Assembly: GCA_030267325.1 (NCBI GenBank) | Contig: JAJDJS010000016.1 | Location: 1-54,773, forward strand | Direction of reading: 5' to 3' | DNA from: Desulfosarcina sp. OttesenSCG-928-A07 | Lineage (GTDB): Bacteria; Desulfobacterota; Desulfobacteria; Desulfobacterales; Desulfosarcinaceae | DNA: 54,773 bases | Part shown: piece after piece, positions 36,694-45,153 of the stretch | Layout: every line of letters begins with the position of its first letter | How positions within the stretch are numbered: the stretch's first letter is position 1 | Translations under genes and position numbers: made by a program | Notes under the pieces: model-generated | What the model saw: the letters and a program-made list of their open reading frames with translations, nothing else | Database searches by the model: none | Told to the model about the DNA's origin: nothing

Positions 36694-39332
36694 GGGGGAA
36701 GAAGGGCCAGATGGGTCTGGATCAGGGTTTCAAGGGAAGAAATGGTCTCCGGATCCTCCAGCCCGTTGATACCGAGGCTTGAGAAATACGTCAGTCCGTT
36801 GGTGTAATTGATCCTGGAAATGGATTCGATGCGGTCAATTTCCCGATTTTTCAGCATCTGAAGCCCCAATGTCTGGATTCTTTTCAGTTTTTCACGGGTA
36901 TCCAGGTCTGTTTTGCGATTGGTTTTCAAAAACTGAAGCGTCACTTTATAAGATTCAAAATAGGGCTTCACGAATGCGGCAAATAATCGCAGCTTGCGGT
37001 ATCCGGCAGAGGTGATCTGGTACTGATCCGGAAGGGTTGGATGGGGCATGAGAATGGCATCATCAATAAAGGCCTTTAAGGCACTGCGCACGCACTGAAT
37101 CGCCGACCGGTCCAGGTCAAAGGCAAATTCATACTTGAAAAAGGTCTGAAGCGCGGCATAGTCCACACTTAATCCCATACTGTTGAACTGGAAGGCGTCC
37201 TTTTTGAGAATCGCAAGAGCGGTAAACGCAGCCGGCAGAAAAACCGTGATGCTGTTGCTTTTATAAAAATCCAGAAGGTTCCGCCGGGTTCCGTTGGCCA
37301 TATAATGGGTCTTTTCATCGGAACCGCCCCGGTCTCCCGGTGCCTTTTCAATGAGTTTTCGGGAAAGATACGCCTCAATGGCATGGTCGGTGGCGCTGGC
37401 GGGATTCAGAATAAGCGTGTCCGCCAGTTTGGCGGACTGGTGGGTGGCCCAGCCCAGGTATACCTCCACCCCTTCCGTCAACTCTTCACGGGTGAACCAG
37501 GGCTTGGCAATGTTTAAGATGGCGGCCGCCACCAGGGTGTGCGGCGTGACAACGGTTTCCTGGTCAATGGCGTTGATGATGCGCCAGCTCAGATTCCGGC
37601 ACAAAACCGCCACATCTGCCTTGGACATGGCACTGATGGGTGTTTCGCTTCCGGAAAGAAATTCACGGAGGGACAGGGGCTGGTGAAAATTCACATAAAT
37701 TTTCCCATATCGTTTTTTTAAAAAACGTCGGGCCCGAATCACCTGCCCCAGATTTTCATCTTCTTTTTTTCCGCCCTCCACCTCGTGAATATAGGCGTGT
37801 TCTTCAATGATCCGGTCATATCCTATATAGACCGGAACAAAAATCATGTCCTTACAGGCGCCGTTTCGGTACGCGTCAAGCAGCATGGAGATCATGCCCA
37901 GTTTGGGGCGAAGCAGTTTTCCGCTGCGGCTGCGCCCGCCTTCGATGAACAGTTCGATGTTGAACCCTTCTTCCAGAAGCTTGTGCAGATAGGCGGAAAA
38001 AACATCCTTGTACAACGTCTCGCCCTTGAATGACCGCCTTAAGAAAAAGGCACCGCCCCGCCGAAAAATGGGGCCCAAGGGCCAGAAAGAAAGGTTTTTC
38101 CCGGCTGTGACCAAGGGGCAGGCCATGTTGTTGTGATACAACAGATAAGAAAGAATCAGGTAGTCAATATGACTTTTGTGGCAGGGGACCAGAATCAGCG
38201 ATCCTTTTTGGGAAGCCACTTTCACTCGCGAAAGCCCGGCCCTGTCAACCACCACGCCGTCAAACATGGAATTGACCAGCCATTTCACCACCACCGATAG
38301 AAACCGGATCATGGAAAGTCTGTAATTGGCGGCGATTTCATTGATATAGCCGTCTGCCTGTTTCCGGATGCGATAAATTGGCTCCCCGGTGGATGCCGAG
38401 CATTTTTCCATACACCGCCGCATTCTATCGGTGGTGAGAATCGATTCTTTGATCTCTTCTACGGATTTGATCACCGGACCGGTGGTGGCCTGCCTGTGCG
38501 CATCATTTTGCAAGAGCAACTGGCCCCTGAGCCGGTGTGCCTGCATTTCTATGGGCGCAGTGAGAACCTCTTTCTGATCAAGCCACTTCTGAAGATTTAA
38601 GGGTTCGGACAATTCGGCAAAGGTTTTTCCCGGAGACTGCATGAGGGTGAAAAACTTTTTGATGCTACCGGGATGTTCAGAAGAACCGAACATCACATCA
38701 ATCAGGCGGTTTGTTGATTGGGCCGGATATCGGGTAAAAAACAGCAGTTGGGTCACCAGAAACACGGGCCGGTCAGTGTGCTTCTGGAATTGAATCAAGA
38801 AGGTGAGCGGATCGTCCCCGGCCTTGACAAACCGCCGGTAAAATCCTTTTTTTTCAACCAGAAAGAGCATGGCGCAGCCGGTTTCAAAAAGGGCCCGGTC
38901 ATAATAATGGGTCTGGTAAGGATTTAAAAGCCGGCGGTGACGAATCCATTCATCCAGAAGGGCCAGGACGATCCGGAAGGCCCTGGACACGGGCTGCCAG
39001 ATCCAGATCCCCATATCAAAGGCAAGCCGGGGAACCGGCAGCCCCAGCGCCCGGTAACGGGTCTGGGAAAAAAGGAAATCAAACTTGCTTTTGTGTTTGA
39101 CCACATACACAATAACGGCATTTTTCGGAAGTGACTTCAGGGGGTCTGCTTGTCCGGCATCCATGGAAACACCGGAGAACAGACGCTCCAAAAAAAAACC
39201 GCTGAGTTTTCCCGGAGGGGACGGCAGAAAGCAGGCAAAATGGTCAGCGGCGCTTTTGCGCAGGGCTTGAAACCGGCGCGCCATCTTGGAAAACAGGGAA
39301 ACAGAGACAGGCGGGATGTTGTTTTTTGGCAT
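36690..39332 (-). CDS. plsB: Glycerol-3-phosphate 1-O-acyltransferase PlsB
   Basis: Membrane-associated enzyme that makes lysophosphatidate from glycerol-3-phosphate and an acyl thioester; about 880 residues. The acyltransferase core has CHKSHIDY (H385, D390), then GPIFRRGGAFFLRRSFKG, FIEGGRSRSGKLLRPKLG and the P-x-x-IGYDRIIEE segment. The long N- and C-terminal extensions are usual for PlsB. The start is uncertain: ATG 39332 (MPKNNIPP) has no good Shine-Dalgarno site, and a TTG at 39404 would add 24 residues. It is the first gene of a plsB-murU/amgK-dapB operon. Confidence 0.9.
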   Translation of the reverse strand: MPKNNIPPVSVSLFSKMARRFQALRKSAADHFACFLPSPPGKLSGFFLERLFSGVSMDAGQADPLKSLPKNAVIVYVVKHKSKFDFLFSQTRYRALGLPVPRLAFDMGIWIWQPVSRAFRIVLALLDEWIRHRRLLNPYQTHYYDRALFETGCAMLFLVEKKGFYRRFVKAGDDPLTFLIQFQKHTDRPVFLVTQLLFFTRYPAQSTNRLIDVMFGSSEHPGSIKKFFTLMQSPGKTFAELSEPLNLQKWLDQKEVLTAPIEMQAHRLRGQLLLQNDAHRQATTGPVIKSVEEIKESILTTDRMRRCMEKCSASTGEPIYRIRKQADGYINEIAANYRLSMIRFLSVVVKWLVNSMFDGVVVDRAGLSRVKVASQKGSLILVPCHKSHIDYLILSYLLYHNNMACPLVTAGKNLSFWPLGPIFRRGGAFFLRRSFKGETLYKDVFSAYLHKLLEEGFNIELFIEGGRSRSGKLLRPKLGMISMLLDAYRNGACKDMIFVPVYIGYDRIIEEHAYIHEVEGGKKEDENLGQVIRARRFLKKRYGKIYVNFHQPLSLREFLSGSETPISAMSKADVAVLCRNLSWRIINAIDQETVVTPHTLVAAAILNIAKPWFTREELTEGVEVYLGWATHQSAKLADTLILNPASATDHAIEAYLSRKLIEKAPGDRGGSDEKTHYMANGTRRNLLDFYKSNSITVFLPAAFTALAILKKDAFQFNSMGLSVDYAALQTFFKYEFAFDLDRSAIQCVRSALKAFIDDAILMPHPTLPDQYQITSAGYRKLRLFAAFVKPYFESYKVTLQFLKTNRKTDLDTREKLKRIQTLGLQMLKNREIDRIESISRINYTNGLTYFSSLGINGLEDPETISSLETLIQTHLALLPP

Positions 39333-39647
39333 GGGCAGGCATTTCCAAAAAGAACCGGTTAGACAGATGGAACGGGGAATAACAAAAGGCGCCTGCCTTT
39401 GCAATCCATATTCATGACAGGAAAAATCAGCTTGCGCGGCCTGGGCTTCTATGGTAATAGCCTGAACTATAAATGTTGCGTTAGAAACAATGATATCCCT
39501 TTGAAATTAAAGCGATATTTCAATGCTAAAATCCGGTTGTACCCGATGCGCCGAGTTGCAGGACTTGGTTTTTTCGAGCTCTGGAAGGATGTATGCATTT
39601 GACGAGTTTAACTTAAAAGAAAAGATTTTTTAGAAGGGGGAATTTCT

Positions 39648-39929
39648 ATGAAAACATTAGTTGGTGGTGCGGTGGCGGCGGTTCTCGGACTTATCGGTCT
39701 GTCCATATGGACTTCCGCATTTTTTCAGCTCCTGGCCGGCGCTCTTCCGATCATGTTGCTTTTGGGGGGAGGATTGGCCCTTTATCTGGGATTTGACGAA
39801 CTCAAAGACACCTGGAAAAAAGACGACGGCACCACTGATACCGCCTGCTGTGCGAACAATGATACTGAAAAATACCAAAAAGAGATTGACGGCTTGAAAA
39901 AAGAAATCGAAACGCTCAAGTCAAAATAA
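39648..39929 (+). CDS. Small membrane protein with C-terminal coiled coil, unknown function
   Basis: A 93-residue protein I do not recognise. Residues 3-46 hold two hydrophobic segments separated by SAFFQLLAGA. A charged linker then contains a CC pair (CCANND), followed by a heptad-like tail (EKYQKEIDGLKKEIETLKSK). A strong AAGGGGG precedes ATG 39648, and a terminator follows at once, so it is a monocistronic, probably well expressed gene. It may be an inner-membrane scaffold or phage-shock-like protein, but that is only a shape argument. Confidence 0.75.
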   Translation: MKTLVGGAVAAVLGLIGLSIWTSAFFQLLAGALPIMLLLGGGLALYLGFDELKDTWKKDDGTTDTACCANNDTEKYQKEIDGLKKEIETLKSK

Positions 39930-39961
39930 TCAGGCGTTTTGACATACTGCTCGTTTTCAAT

Positions 39962-39991
39962 GCCCGGTCAATGTATTGGCCGGGTTTTTTT
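39962..39991 (+). terminator. Terminator of the small membrane protein gene
   Basis: CCCGGTCAAT pairs with ATTGGCCGGG (one G-T pair) around GT, followed by a seven-T run. Confidence 0.88.
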
Positions 39992-40076
39992 GGTCTGACC
40001 CCAAACCCACGCAAATGGCAAGGCCCGTTCGCTCATTTGTGCTTTCATACGCCTGCACTTTCCGGAGAATCCCCCC

Positions 40077-40421
40077 ATGCGTCCCTATGAACTGGCCAAG
40101 CTCATCCACCGGGAATTGTCCCCCCTTTGCCCCAAACTGTCCGCCGCCATCAACCGGGCATTGGTGGAAATCGGCGAAGGTTCAGTGCTGGTGGGGCTTG
40201 GGCCTGGCACCCATGAAAGCGACAATATCTCATTCCAGGAGTCGGAAGTGATTCCCGTTTCTGTGGGAGATGAGAGCTATATCCTGTCCCGGATTCATGC
40301 CATGATGGAAAATCTGGAGACCCACACTTCCTGGAGGGTCATTGTGGACAAAAAATCCACCAAACCCGGGGCCCCCCTGGAACTTCTCTACACGCTGGTT
40401 CGGACGAAAGAAGAATGGTGA
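40077..40421 (+). CDS. Hypothetical protein, 114 residues
   Basis: I do not recognise a family. The product begins MRPYELAKLIHRELSPLCPKL, is soluble and mixed alpha/beta in appearance, and has a central GPGTHESDNISFQESEVIPVSVGDESYIL segment and a basic stretch VDKKSTKPG. GGAG lies upstream of ATG 40077. It stands between a terminator and MITE copy D. Codon use is like its neighbours. Confidence 0.6.
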   Translation: MRPYELAKLIHRELSPLCPKLSAAINRALVEIGEGSVLVGLGPGTHESDNISFQESEVIPVSVGDESYILSRIHAMMENLETHTSWRVIVDKKSTKPGAPLELLYTLVRTKEEW

Positions 40422-40446
40422 TGGTGTTCGGACAGACGCTTCCCTT

Positions 40447-40541
40447 GACAGCGCCCCCTCAAGAAATATAACAGTTTGATTTTATAAAAATAATTAAAAT
40501 CGCTGAATTACGAACGGTTACAAATTGAAGACGACGCTATC
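40447..40541 (-). mobile_element. MITE-like element, truncated copy D (95 bp)
   Basis: On the + strand it begins GACAGCGCC and ends GACGCTATC, matching the family termini. The interior retains TTACAAATT and ATAACAGTTTGATTTTATAA blocks but lacks about 19 bp. It ends 21 bases before the epimerase start codon, right next to its Shine-Dalgarno site (AAGGAAG). Confidence 0.6.
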
Positions 40542-40562
40542 CAACAAGGAAGACGATTCCCC

Positions 40563-41534
40563 ATGAAGGTCTTTTCACGTGTGCTGGTGACGGGCGGGGC
40601 AGGTTTTATCGGCTCGCATCTGGTGGAAGCATTGGTTGCCAGCGGCGCTGAGGTGACGGTGCTGGACAATCTTTCCACAGGACATCGCCGCAATCTTGAT
40701 TCGGTCGGGAAAAGCGTCACATTGGTGGAAGGTGATATCCGGGACAGGGCGCTTCTGGACCAATTGACCCGTTCATGCGATGTTGTGTTTCACCATGCGG
40801 CAATCGTGTCGGTCACGCAATCGGTCTCGGATCCGGCCTTAAGCTGCGATGTCAACGACCTTGGAACGGTCCGGGTGCTGGACGCCTGCCGGAAAAATGG
40901 GGTTGGCCGCGTGGTCATGGCCAGTTCCAGCGCGGTGTACGGAGACGGTCCGATACTTCCCAAAACCGAAACCATGCCGGCCTGTCCATTAAGCCCCTAT
41001 GCGGTCCAGAAGCTTTCCGGAGAACATTACGCCGCTGTTTTCGGTAGGCTCTACGGCTTGGAAACCGTTTGTCTGCGGTATTTCAATGTCTACGGCCCTC
41101 GCCAGACCCCCTCTTCCCCCTATTCCGGCGTGATTTCTCTTTTTGTGTCAAATGCCGTTTCGGGCCGGCCGCCAACGATTTATGGGGATGGCAGCCAAAC
41201 CCGGGATTTTGTCCATGTGGGGGATGTGGTGCGGGCAAATCTGCTGGCGGCAACTCAAAAAGCCGCGGCAGGCCGAGTTTTCAATGTGGGAACCGGTGTG
41301 TCCACCCGGATTCGGGACCTCTGGGATACCATACAGGAACTTTCCCTCACAAAGACGGCGCCCGTGTTTGCGCCTCCCCGGGCCGGGGATATCCAGGATT
41401 CTTGTTCGGATATCAGTGCCATTACCCAATGCCTTGATTTTACCCCCAAGGTGACAATTCACCAAGGGCTGTCCGATACCCTGGCATGGTACCATCATGG
41501 GAACGGGAAAATTCCCGGATACAGGGCCCAATAG
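40563..41534 (+). CDS. NAD-dependent nucleotide-sugar epimerase/dehydratase
   Basis: Extended short-chain dehydrogenase of 323 residues, similar to UDP-glucose/GlcNAc 4-epimerases. The Rossmann motif is GGAGFIGSHL (near 11-20), with LDNLSTG, HHAAIVSV, catalytic SSSAVYGD and YAVQK (Y-x-x-x-K near 146-150), and FNVYGPRQ for the sugar-binding loop. It probably supplies a sugar nucleotide for a surface polysaccharide, but no glycosyltransferases are adjacent. Start ATG 40563 has AAGGAAG upstream. MITE copy D abuts its leader. Confidence 0.87.
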   Translation: MKVFSRVLVTGGAGFIGSHLVEALVASGAEVTVLDNLSTGHRRNLDSVGKSVTLVEGDIRDRALLDQLTRSCDVVFHHAAIVSVTQSVSDPALSCDVNDLGTVRVLDACRKNGVGRVVMASSSAVYGDGPILPKTETMPACPLSPYAVQKLSGEHYAAVFGRLYGLETVCLRYFNVYGPRQTPSSPYSGVISLFVSNAVSGRPPTIYGDGSQTRDFVHVGDVVRANLLAATQKAAAGRVFNVGTGVSTRIRDLWDTIQELSLTKTAPVFAPPRAGDIQDSCSDISAITQCLDFTPKVTIHQGLSDTLAWYHHGNGKIPGYRAQ

Positions 41535-41546
41535 TGTGAAGGTGGG

Positions 41547-41570
41547 AAAAAAGACGCTGCGTTTTGCAGC
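41547..41570 (-). terminator. Terminator of the acidic hypothetical gene
   Basis: Read on the reverse strand, GCTGC-AAAAC-GCAGC is followed by GTC and a six-T run. It lies 25 bases past the stop of the leftward gene. Confidence 0.6.
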
Positions 41571-41594
41571 AGGCGCTTAAAACAATAAAACTGC

Positions 41595-42290
41595 CTATTG
41601 CCCCCCGTTATCTTCATCCATCTCGGGGAAACCCGCCTCCCAGAACTTCTTGACTGCCGGGCCGGTCCACTTTTCCCGTCCCGCCAAAGCCGGAATCTGC
41701 CGCTCATCAAAATGATCCGCAATCTTCTTCCAGCTTTCCCCATCTTCCCGCATGGCGGAAATGATGTCCAGGATGTGGGAGGACATATCACCCTCATCTT
41801 CCTCTTCTCCGGTGTCCAGATCTTCATCGTCCACGGCCATGTCCGTCAATAGTGGCCCAAACAGGTTATCAGGGGAAGCAAATGACAGGTCTTGCGAATT
41901 TTCGACAGGTTCTGCATTCGGTACAGGGTCAACTTCTTCCGAATCAGTGGAGGTGCCCACAACCGGTGGGATCAGATCGGCGTATCCCCACTTTCGCCCC
42001 ACCATGGCCACCATCGCTTCCAGGGATCTGGCGACACGGGAAAGCGTTTGGTCCCGGACCGCGATAGCATCCAGTACCTTTTTCTGATTTTCTACCATGG
42101 CGTCCATGGTCTGTTTGATCACCATGAAATGTTCGTTGGTGATTTTGGCGTAATAGTCCCCCCGCCGGCGGTCATATCCCGAACGATTCTGCTGCTGTTG
42201 GGGCGCCTTGTTATGGTCCGTATATTCTCGTCGTGTCCGGTCCGGCTGTTTCAGCTTTCCACTTCTCAGGTTATGCAAGAAGTCATCCAT
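41595..42290 (-). CDS. Acidic hypothetical protein with N-terminal basic and C-terminal HTH-like segments
   Basis: A 231-residue protein not assigned to a family. The N-terminal 45 residues are basic and glutamine-rich (RTRREYTDHNKAPQQQQNR). A helical stretch is at about 50-100 (ITNEHFMVIKQTMDAMVENQKKVLDAI). An acidic low-complexity middle follows (VDDEDLDTGEEEDEGD). The C-terminal GESWKKIADHFDERQIPALAG resembles the small helical motif found near the ends of some resolvase-like proteins. ATG 42290 follows GGGGAG within a triplicated 13-bp repeat. A nucleic-acid-associated role is a guess. Confidence 0.7.
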   Translation of the reverse strand: MDDFLHNLRSGKLKQPDRTRREYTDHNKAPQQQQNRSGYDRRRGDYYAKITNEHFMVIKQTMDAMVENQKKVLDAIAVRDQTLSRVARSLEAMVAMVGRKWGYADLIPPVVGTSTDSEEVDPVPNAEPVENSQDLSFASPDNLFGPLLTDMAVDDEDLDTGEEEDEGDMSSHILDIISAMREDGESWKKIADHFDERQIPALAGREKWTGPAVKKFWEAGFPEMDEDNGGQ

Positions 42291-42325
42291 AAAATCTCCC
42301 CATAAAATCTCCCCATAAAATCTCA
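42288..42325 (-). repeat. 13-bp tandem repeat containing Shine-Dalgarno-ATG units
   Basis: Three near-perfect copies of a 13-bp unit (reverse strand GGGGAGATTTTAT plus G) each contain a GGGGAG site and an ATG. Because 13 is not a multiple of 3, the three ATGs fall in different reading frames. Only the last opens the long gene at 42290. Confidence 0.8.
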
Positions 42326-42579
42326 ATTGATTATGGGGTCCATTCAACGTTTTCTTCCGCCATGCCCACGCACTGCGCTTCCACACGCGTTCGCATCTCC
42401 CGCATCAACGCCCTGCCCGGGAAAGTCTCATTTTCTTTTTTGGGAACCTGTTTCAAAGATCTTCAGTGAGTGGATTCAATTTGAAGTTCTTGTCTGTTGT
42501 TTTCAGAATAGCAGCCTAGCGCGGGTCCGCTTGGGGACAAACAGCATCCATCCCCAAATTTCAAATCATGGCCGGGAAT

Positions 42580-43746
42580 TCATCCAACACCTGTTTTCAC
42601 CAGTTCCGCGGCCAGAATATTTTTCTGATCCATGGATGTGCCGTCAAAGGTGGCCAGAAACCGGACGTCCCGGAAAAAGTGCTCCACTTCATATTCTTCA
42701 ATATATCCATATCCGCCGAAGAGTTGAACCGCTTCATCGCACACCTCAAGGGCGGCGCGGGTGGCGGCAAGCTTTGCCATGGTACTGTATTTTTCAGTGA
42801 CCGCACCCTGATCCAGATGCTGGGCCGCCTGGTAGGTGAGCAGGCGCGCCCCTTCAATGGCTGTTGCCATGTCGGCGATTTTCTGGCGGGTGATCTGAAA
42901 ATCAATAATTTTCCGGCCAAATTGTTCCCGCTGTTTGACGTAGCCAAAGGCCCGTTCAAATGCGCCCTGGGCCATACCCACGAGCTGGGCCGCGGAAACG
43001 ACCCGCGTTTCCCGCATCAACGCCAGGGTTTGGGAAAGTCCCTGATCTTCTTTTCCAATCAGGTTGTCCAGGGGCACCCGCACATCATGAAACCCCACAT
43101 CATTGACCCACAGCAGCCGGCCGCCCAGCTTCAGTTTTTTTTCGGTTTCAGAGATTGTGATACCCGCCCGGTCCGCCTCCACCAGAATCACGCTCAGCCC
43201 GGTTTTCGGCGTATCCGCATCCGGATCTGTCCGGCACAGCACCAGATACATCCCCGCCATGGGGCCGGCATTGATGACAAGGGATTTTTCTCCGGAAATC
43301 ACCCATTCATCTCCGGTTCGGATTGCCGTGGTGCGGATTCGGGTGAAATCCATACCGGATCCGGGCTCAGCCACGGCAAAACAGGAGAGGATTTCCCCTT
43401 CCGCCACCTGGGGAAGCCAGGTCTCTTTCTGGATGTCACTGCCGAACCGAAGAATCAGGTCCGCGCCTTCCCCGGCTTTGGCGAGGCACATGCCCACAGA
43501 TGCGTCTCCACGGCACAGGCCTTCGACCACCAGCGCATTTTCAACCCTGCCCAGGCCCTGTCCGGAAGCGGATTCTGGAAAATGAATCCCCACAAACCCC
43601 AGGTCACAGGCTTTTTTCCAGATTTTCTCGGGAAAAGCACAGCTCGCCATCAGGGGCTCCAGTACGTCTTTTTTGAATTCACCTTTAACAAAATCTTTGA
43701 CGGCATTCTGAATTTGCGTCCGCGATGTGTCTGTCTGAAAATTCAT
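42580..43746 (-). CDS. Acyl-CoA dehydrogenase (with Asp at the usual catalytic Glu position)
   Basis: FAD-dependent dehydrogenase of 388 residues. It has CFAVAEPGSGMDFTRIRTTA (FAD and substrate loop), AFGYVKQREQFGRKI, and VQLFGGYGYIEEYEVEHFFRDVRF. The motif that is normally YEGTSEIQ reads FDGTSMDQ, with aspartate where the catalytic base is usually glutamate. The fold is otherwise complete. ATG 43746 has AGGAG upstream. MITE copy C separates it from the next dehydrogenase. It may act on an unusual or cyclic acyl-CoA (inference only). Confidence 0.88.
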   Translation of the reverse strand: MNFQTDTSRTQIQNAVKDFVKGEFKKDVLEPLMASCAFPEKIWKKACDLGFVGIHFPESASGQGLGRVENALVVEGLCRGDASVGMCLAKAGEGADLILRFGSDIQKETWLPQVAEGEILSCFAVAEPGSGMDFTRIRTTAIRTGDEWVISGEKSLVINAGPMAGMYLVLCRTDPDADTPKTGLSVILVEADRAGITISETEKKLKLGGRLLWVNDVGFHDVRVPLDNLIGKEDQGLSQTLALMRETRVVSAAQLVGMAQGAFERAFGYVKQREQFGRKIIDFQITRQKIADMATAIEGARLLTYQAAQHLDQGAVTEKYSTMAKLAATRAALEVCDEAVQLFGGYGYIEEYEVEHFFRDVRFLATFDGTSMDQKNILAAELVKTGVG

Positions 43747-43766
43747 AAGGATTCTCCTGAGGGTTA

Positions 43767-43880
43767 GATAGCGTCGCCTTAATCTTGTAACACCTTGAAA
43801 CTATTAAATACTGTCAAAATCACGGAATCTTGTTTGATGTAATAACGTCAAATCGTCATCTTTCTTAAGGTGACACTATC
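43767..43880 (+). mobile_element. MITE-like 114-bp element, copy C
   Basis: The best-preserved copy. Terminal inverted repeats GATAGCGTCGCCTTAA / TTAAGGTGACACTATC match at 14 of 16 positions. It is flanked by TA at 43765-43766 and 43881-43882. It lies in the 147-base gap between two acyl-CoA dehydrogenase genes. Confidence 0.82.
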
Positions 43881-43893
43881 TAGGGACACCGGT

Positions 43894-45096
43894 CTAATCG
43901 GGCATCCCTGCCGTGGCCGTTCTTCCGCGATGTTCCGGATTCTGATTTTTCAGCAGATCCCGCGAAATAATGATCCGCTGAATTTCGCTGGTGCCTTCAT
44001 AAATGCGGTACAGCCGGACATCCCGCAGAAACATCTCGATCCGATTTCGGGTGAGGCATCCATCTGCCTCAAAAATCTCAAGGGCGCTGTCCGCGATCCG
44101 GCTGGCCATTTCCGTGCAGAAGACCTTGACCATGGATGCTTCACGGGTCACACCTCGCCCCTGATCCTTCAGCCAGGCCGCATGGTACAGCATCTGCCGG
44201 GCCGCAAAAATCTGGGTGGCCATATCGGCAAGGGCAAACTGAACCGTCTGGAGCTGATCCTTCGGGGTTCCGGCAGCGATTTTTTCGCGCACCCGATCAA
44301 TGCACAGTTCCATCATCTTCTGGGATGCCCCCAGGGCGCAGGCCCCCATGGACAGTCGGCCCTTGTCCAGCACCTGCATGGCGGTCTTAAAGCCCTGGCC
44401 GACCTTTTCCATGCCGCCGATGACGTTTTCCCTGGGAATCCGGCAGTCCTTGAACACCAGCTCATGGGTGTGGGACCCCTTAAGGCCCATTTTGACATCC
44501 CCCGGACCAATGGAAAATCCCGGCACGCCGCGTTCCACAATAAAGGCCGTCACGCCGCCGCGGGTTCCCTTTTCTTCGTCGGTCACGGCAATGACGGTAA
44601 ACAGCTGGGCCGCATCCGCGTTGGTGATAAAGACCTTGTTGCCGTTCAGCACCCAGGCATCGCCGTCCAAGACTGCCGACATCCGGATATGGCTGGCGTC
44701 GGAGCCGGCATCCGGCTCGGTCAGGGCAAAGGATGTGGTCCACTGGCCCGATGCGATCCGAGGCAGGTAATGCTGCTTTTGTTCATCGGTGCCGTCGTAC
44801 ACAATTCCCATGGACCCGATGCCGTTGCTGGTGCCGATTCTGGACCGGTAGCAGGCATTGGTCTGGGTGATTTCCTCGTAGATGCGGATTTCTTCCATCG
44901 TGGTGAGTTCCAGCCCGCCAAAGGCTTTTGGCACCGGCATTCCGAACAGGCCCAGTGCACGGATCTGATCCACAATGGTCTCCGGGATTTCAGCGTCAGC
45001 TTCAACCTGAAGGGAGATCGGTTCAAGGGTGTTTTGTACAAACTGCCGAACGCGGTCCAGAAGATTCTGGAAGTCTTCAGAAACAGGGACATTCAT
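43894..45096 (-). CDS. Acyl-CoA dehydrogenase
   Basis: A 400-residue short/medium-chain type enzyme, FAD-linked, passing electrons to ETF. Motifs: SFALTEPDAGSDASHIRMSA, LTRNRIEMFLRDVRLYRIYEGTSEIQRIIIS with the catalytic glutamate intact, and an N-terminal helical domain starting MNVPVSEDFQNLLDRVRQFV. ATG 45096 has GAGGCG upstream. It follows ECH1 by 57 bases in the leftward catabolic operon. Chain specificity cannot be read from sequence alone. Confidence 0.92.
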   Translation of the reverse strand: MNVPVSEDFQNLLDRVRQFVQNTLEPISLQVEADAEIPETIVDQIRALGLFGMPVPKAFGGLELTTMEEIRIYEEITQTNACYRSRIGTSNGIGSMGIVYDGTDEQKQHYLPRIASGQWTTSFALTEPDAGSDASHIRMSAVLDGDAWVLNGNKVFITNADAAQLFTVIAVTDEEKGTRGGVTAFIVERGVPGFSIGPGDVKMGLKGSHTHELVFKDCRIPRENVIGGMEKVGQGFKTAMQVLDKGRLSMGACALGASQKMMELCIDRVREKIAAGTPKDQLQTVQFALADMATQIFAARQMLYHAAWLKDQGRGVTREASMVKVFCTEMASRIADSALEIFEADGCLTRNRIEMFLRDVRLYRIYEGTSEIQRIIISRDLLKNQNPEHRGRTATAGMPD

Positions 45097-45153
45097 GGGC
45101 GCCTCGCTTGGTGGACAAGACCGGACAAGTTGTCCGCGACTGTTTTCTGTTGA

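Noticed and set aside
42326..42579. Short frame reading MREMRTRVEAQCVGMAEE on the reverse strand between the dehydrogenase and the acidic hypothetical gene
   Set aside because: Only about 24 codons, no convincing RBS and no family match; it may be a gene remnant, but this cannot be supported.
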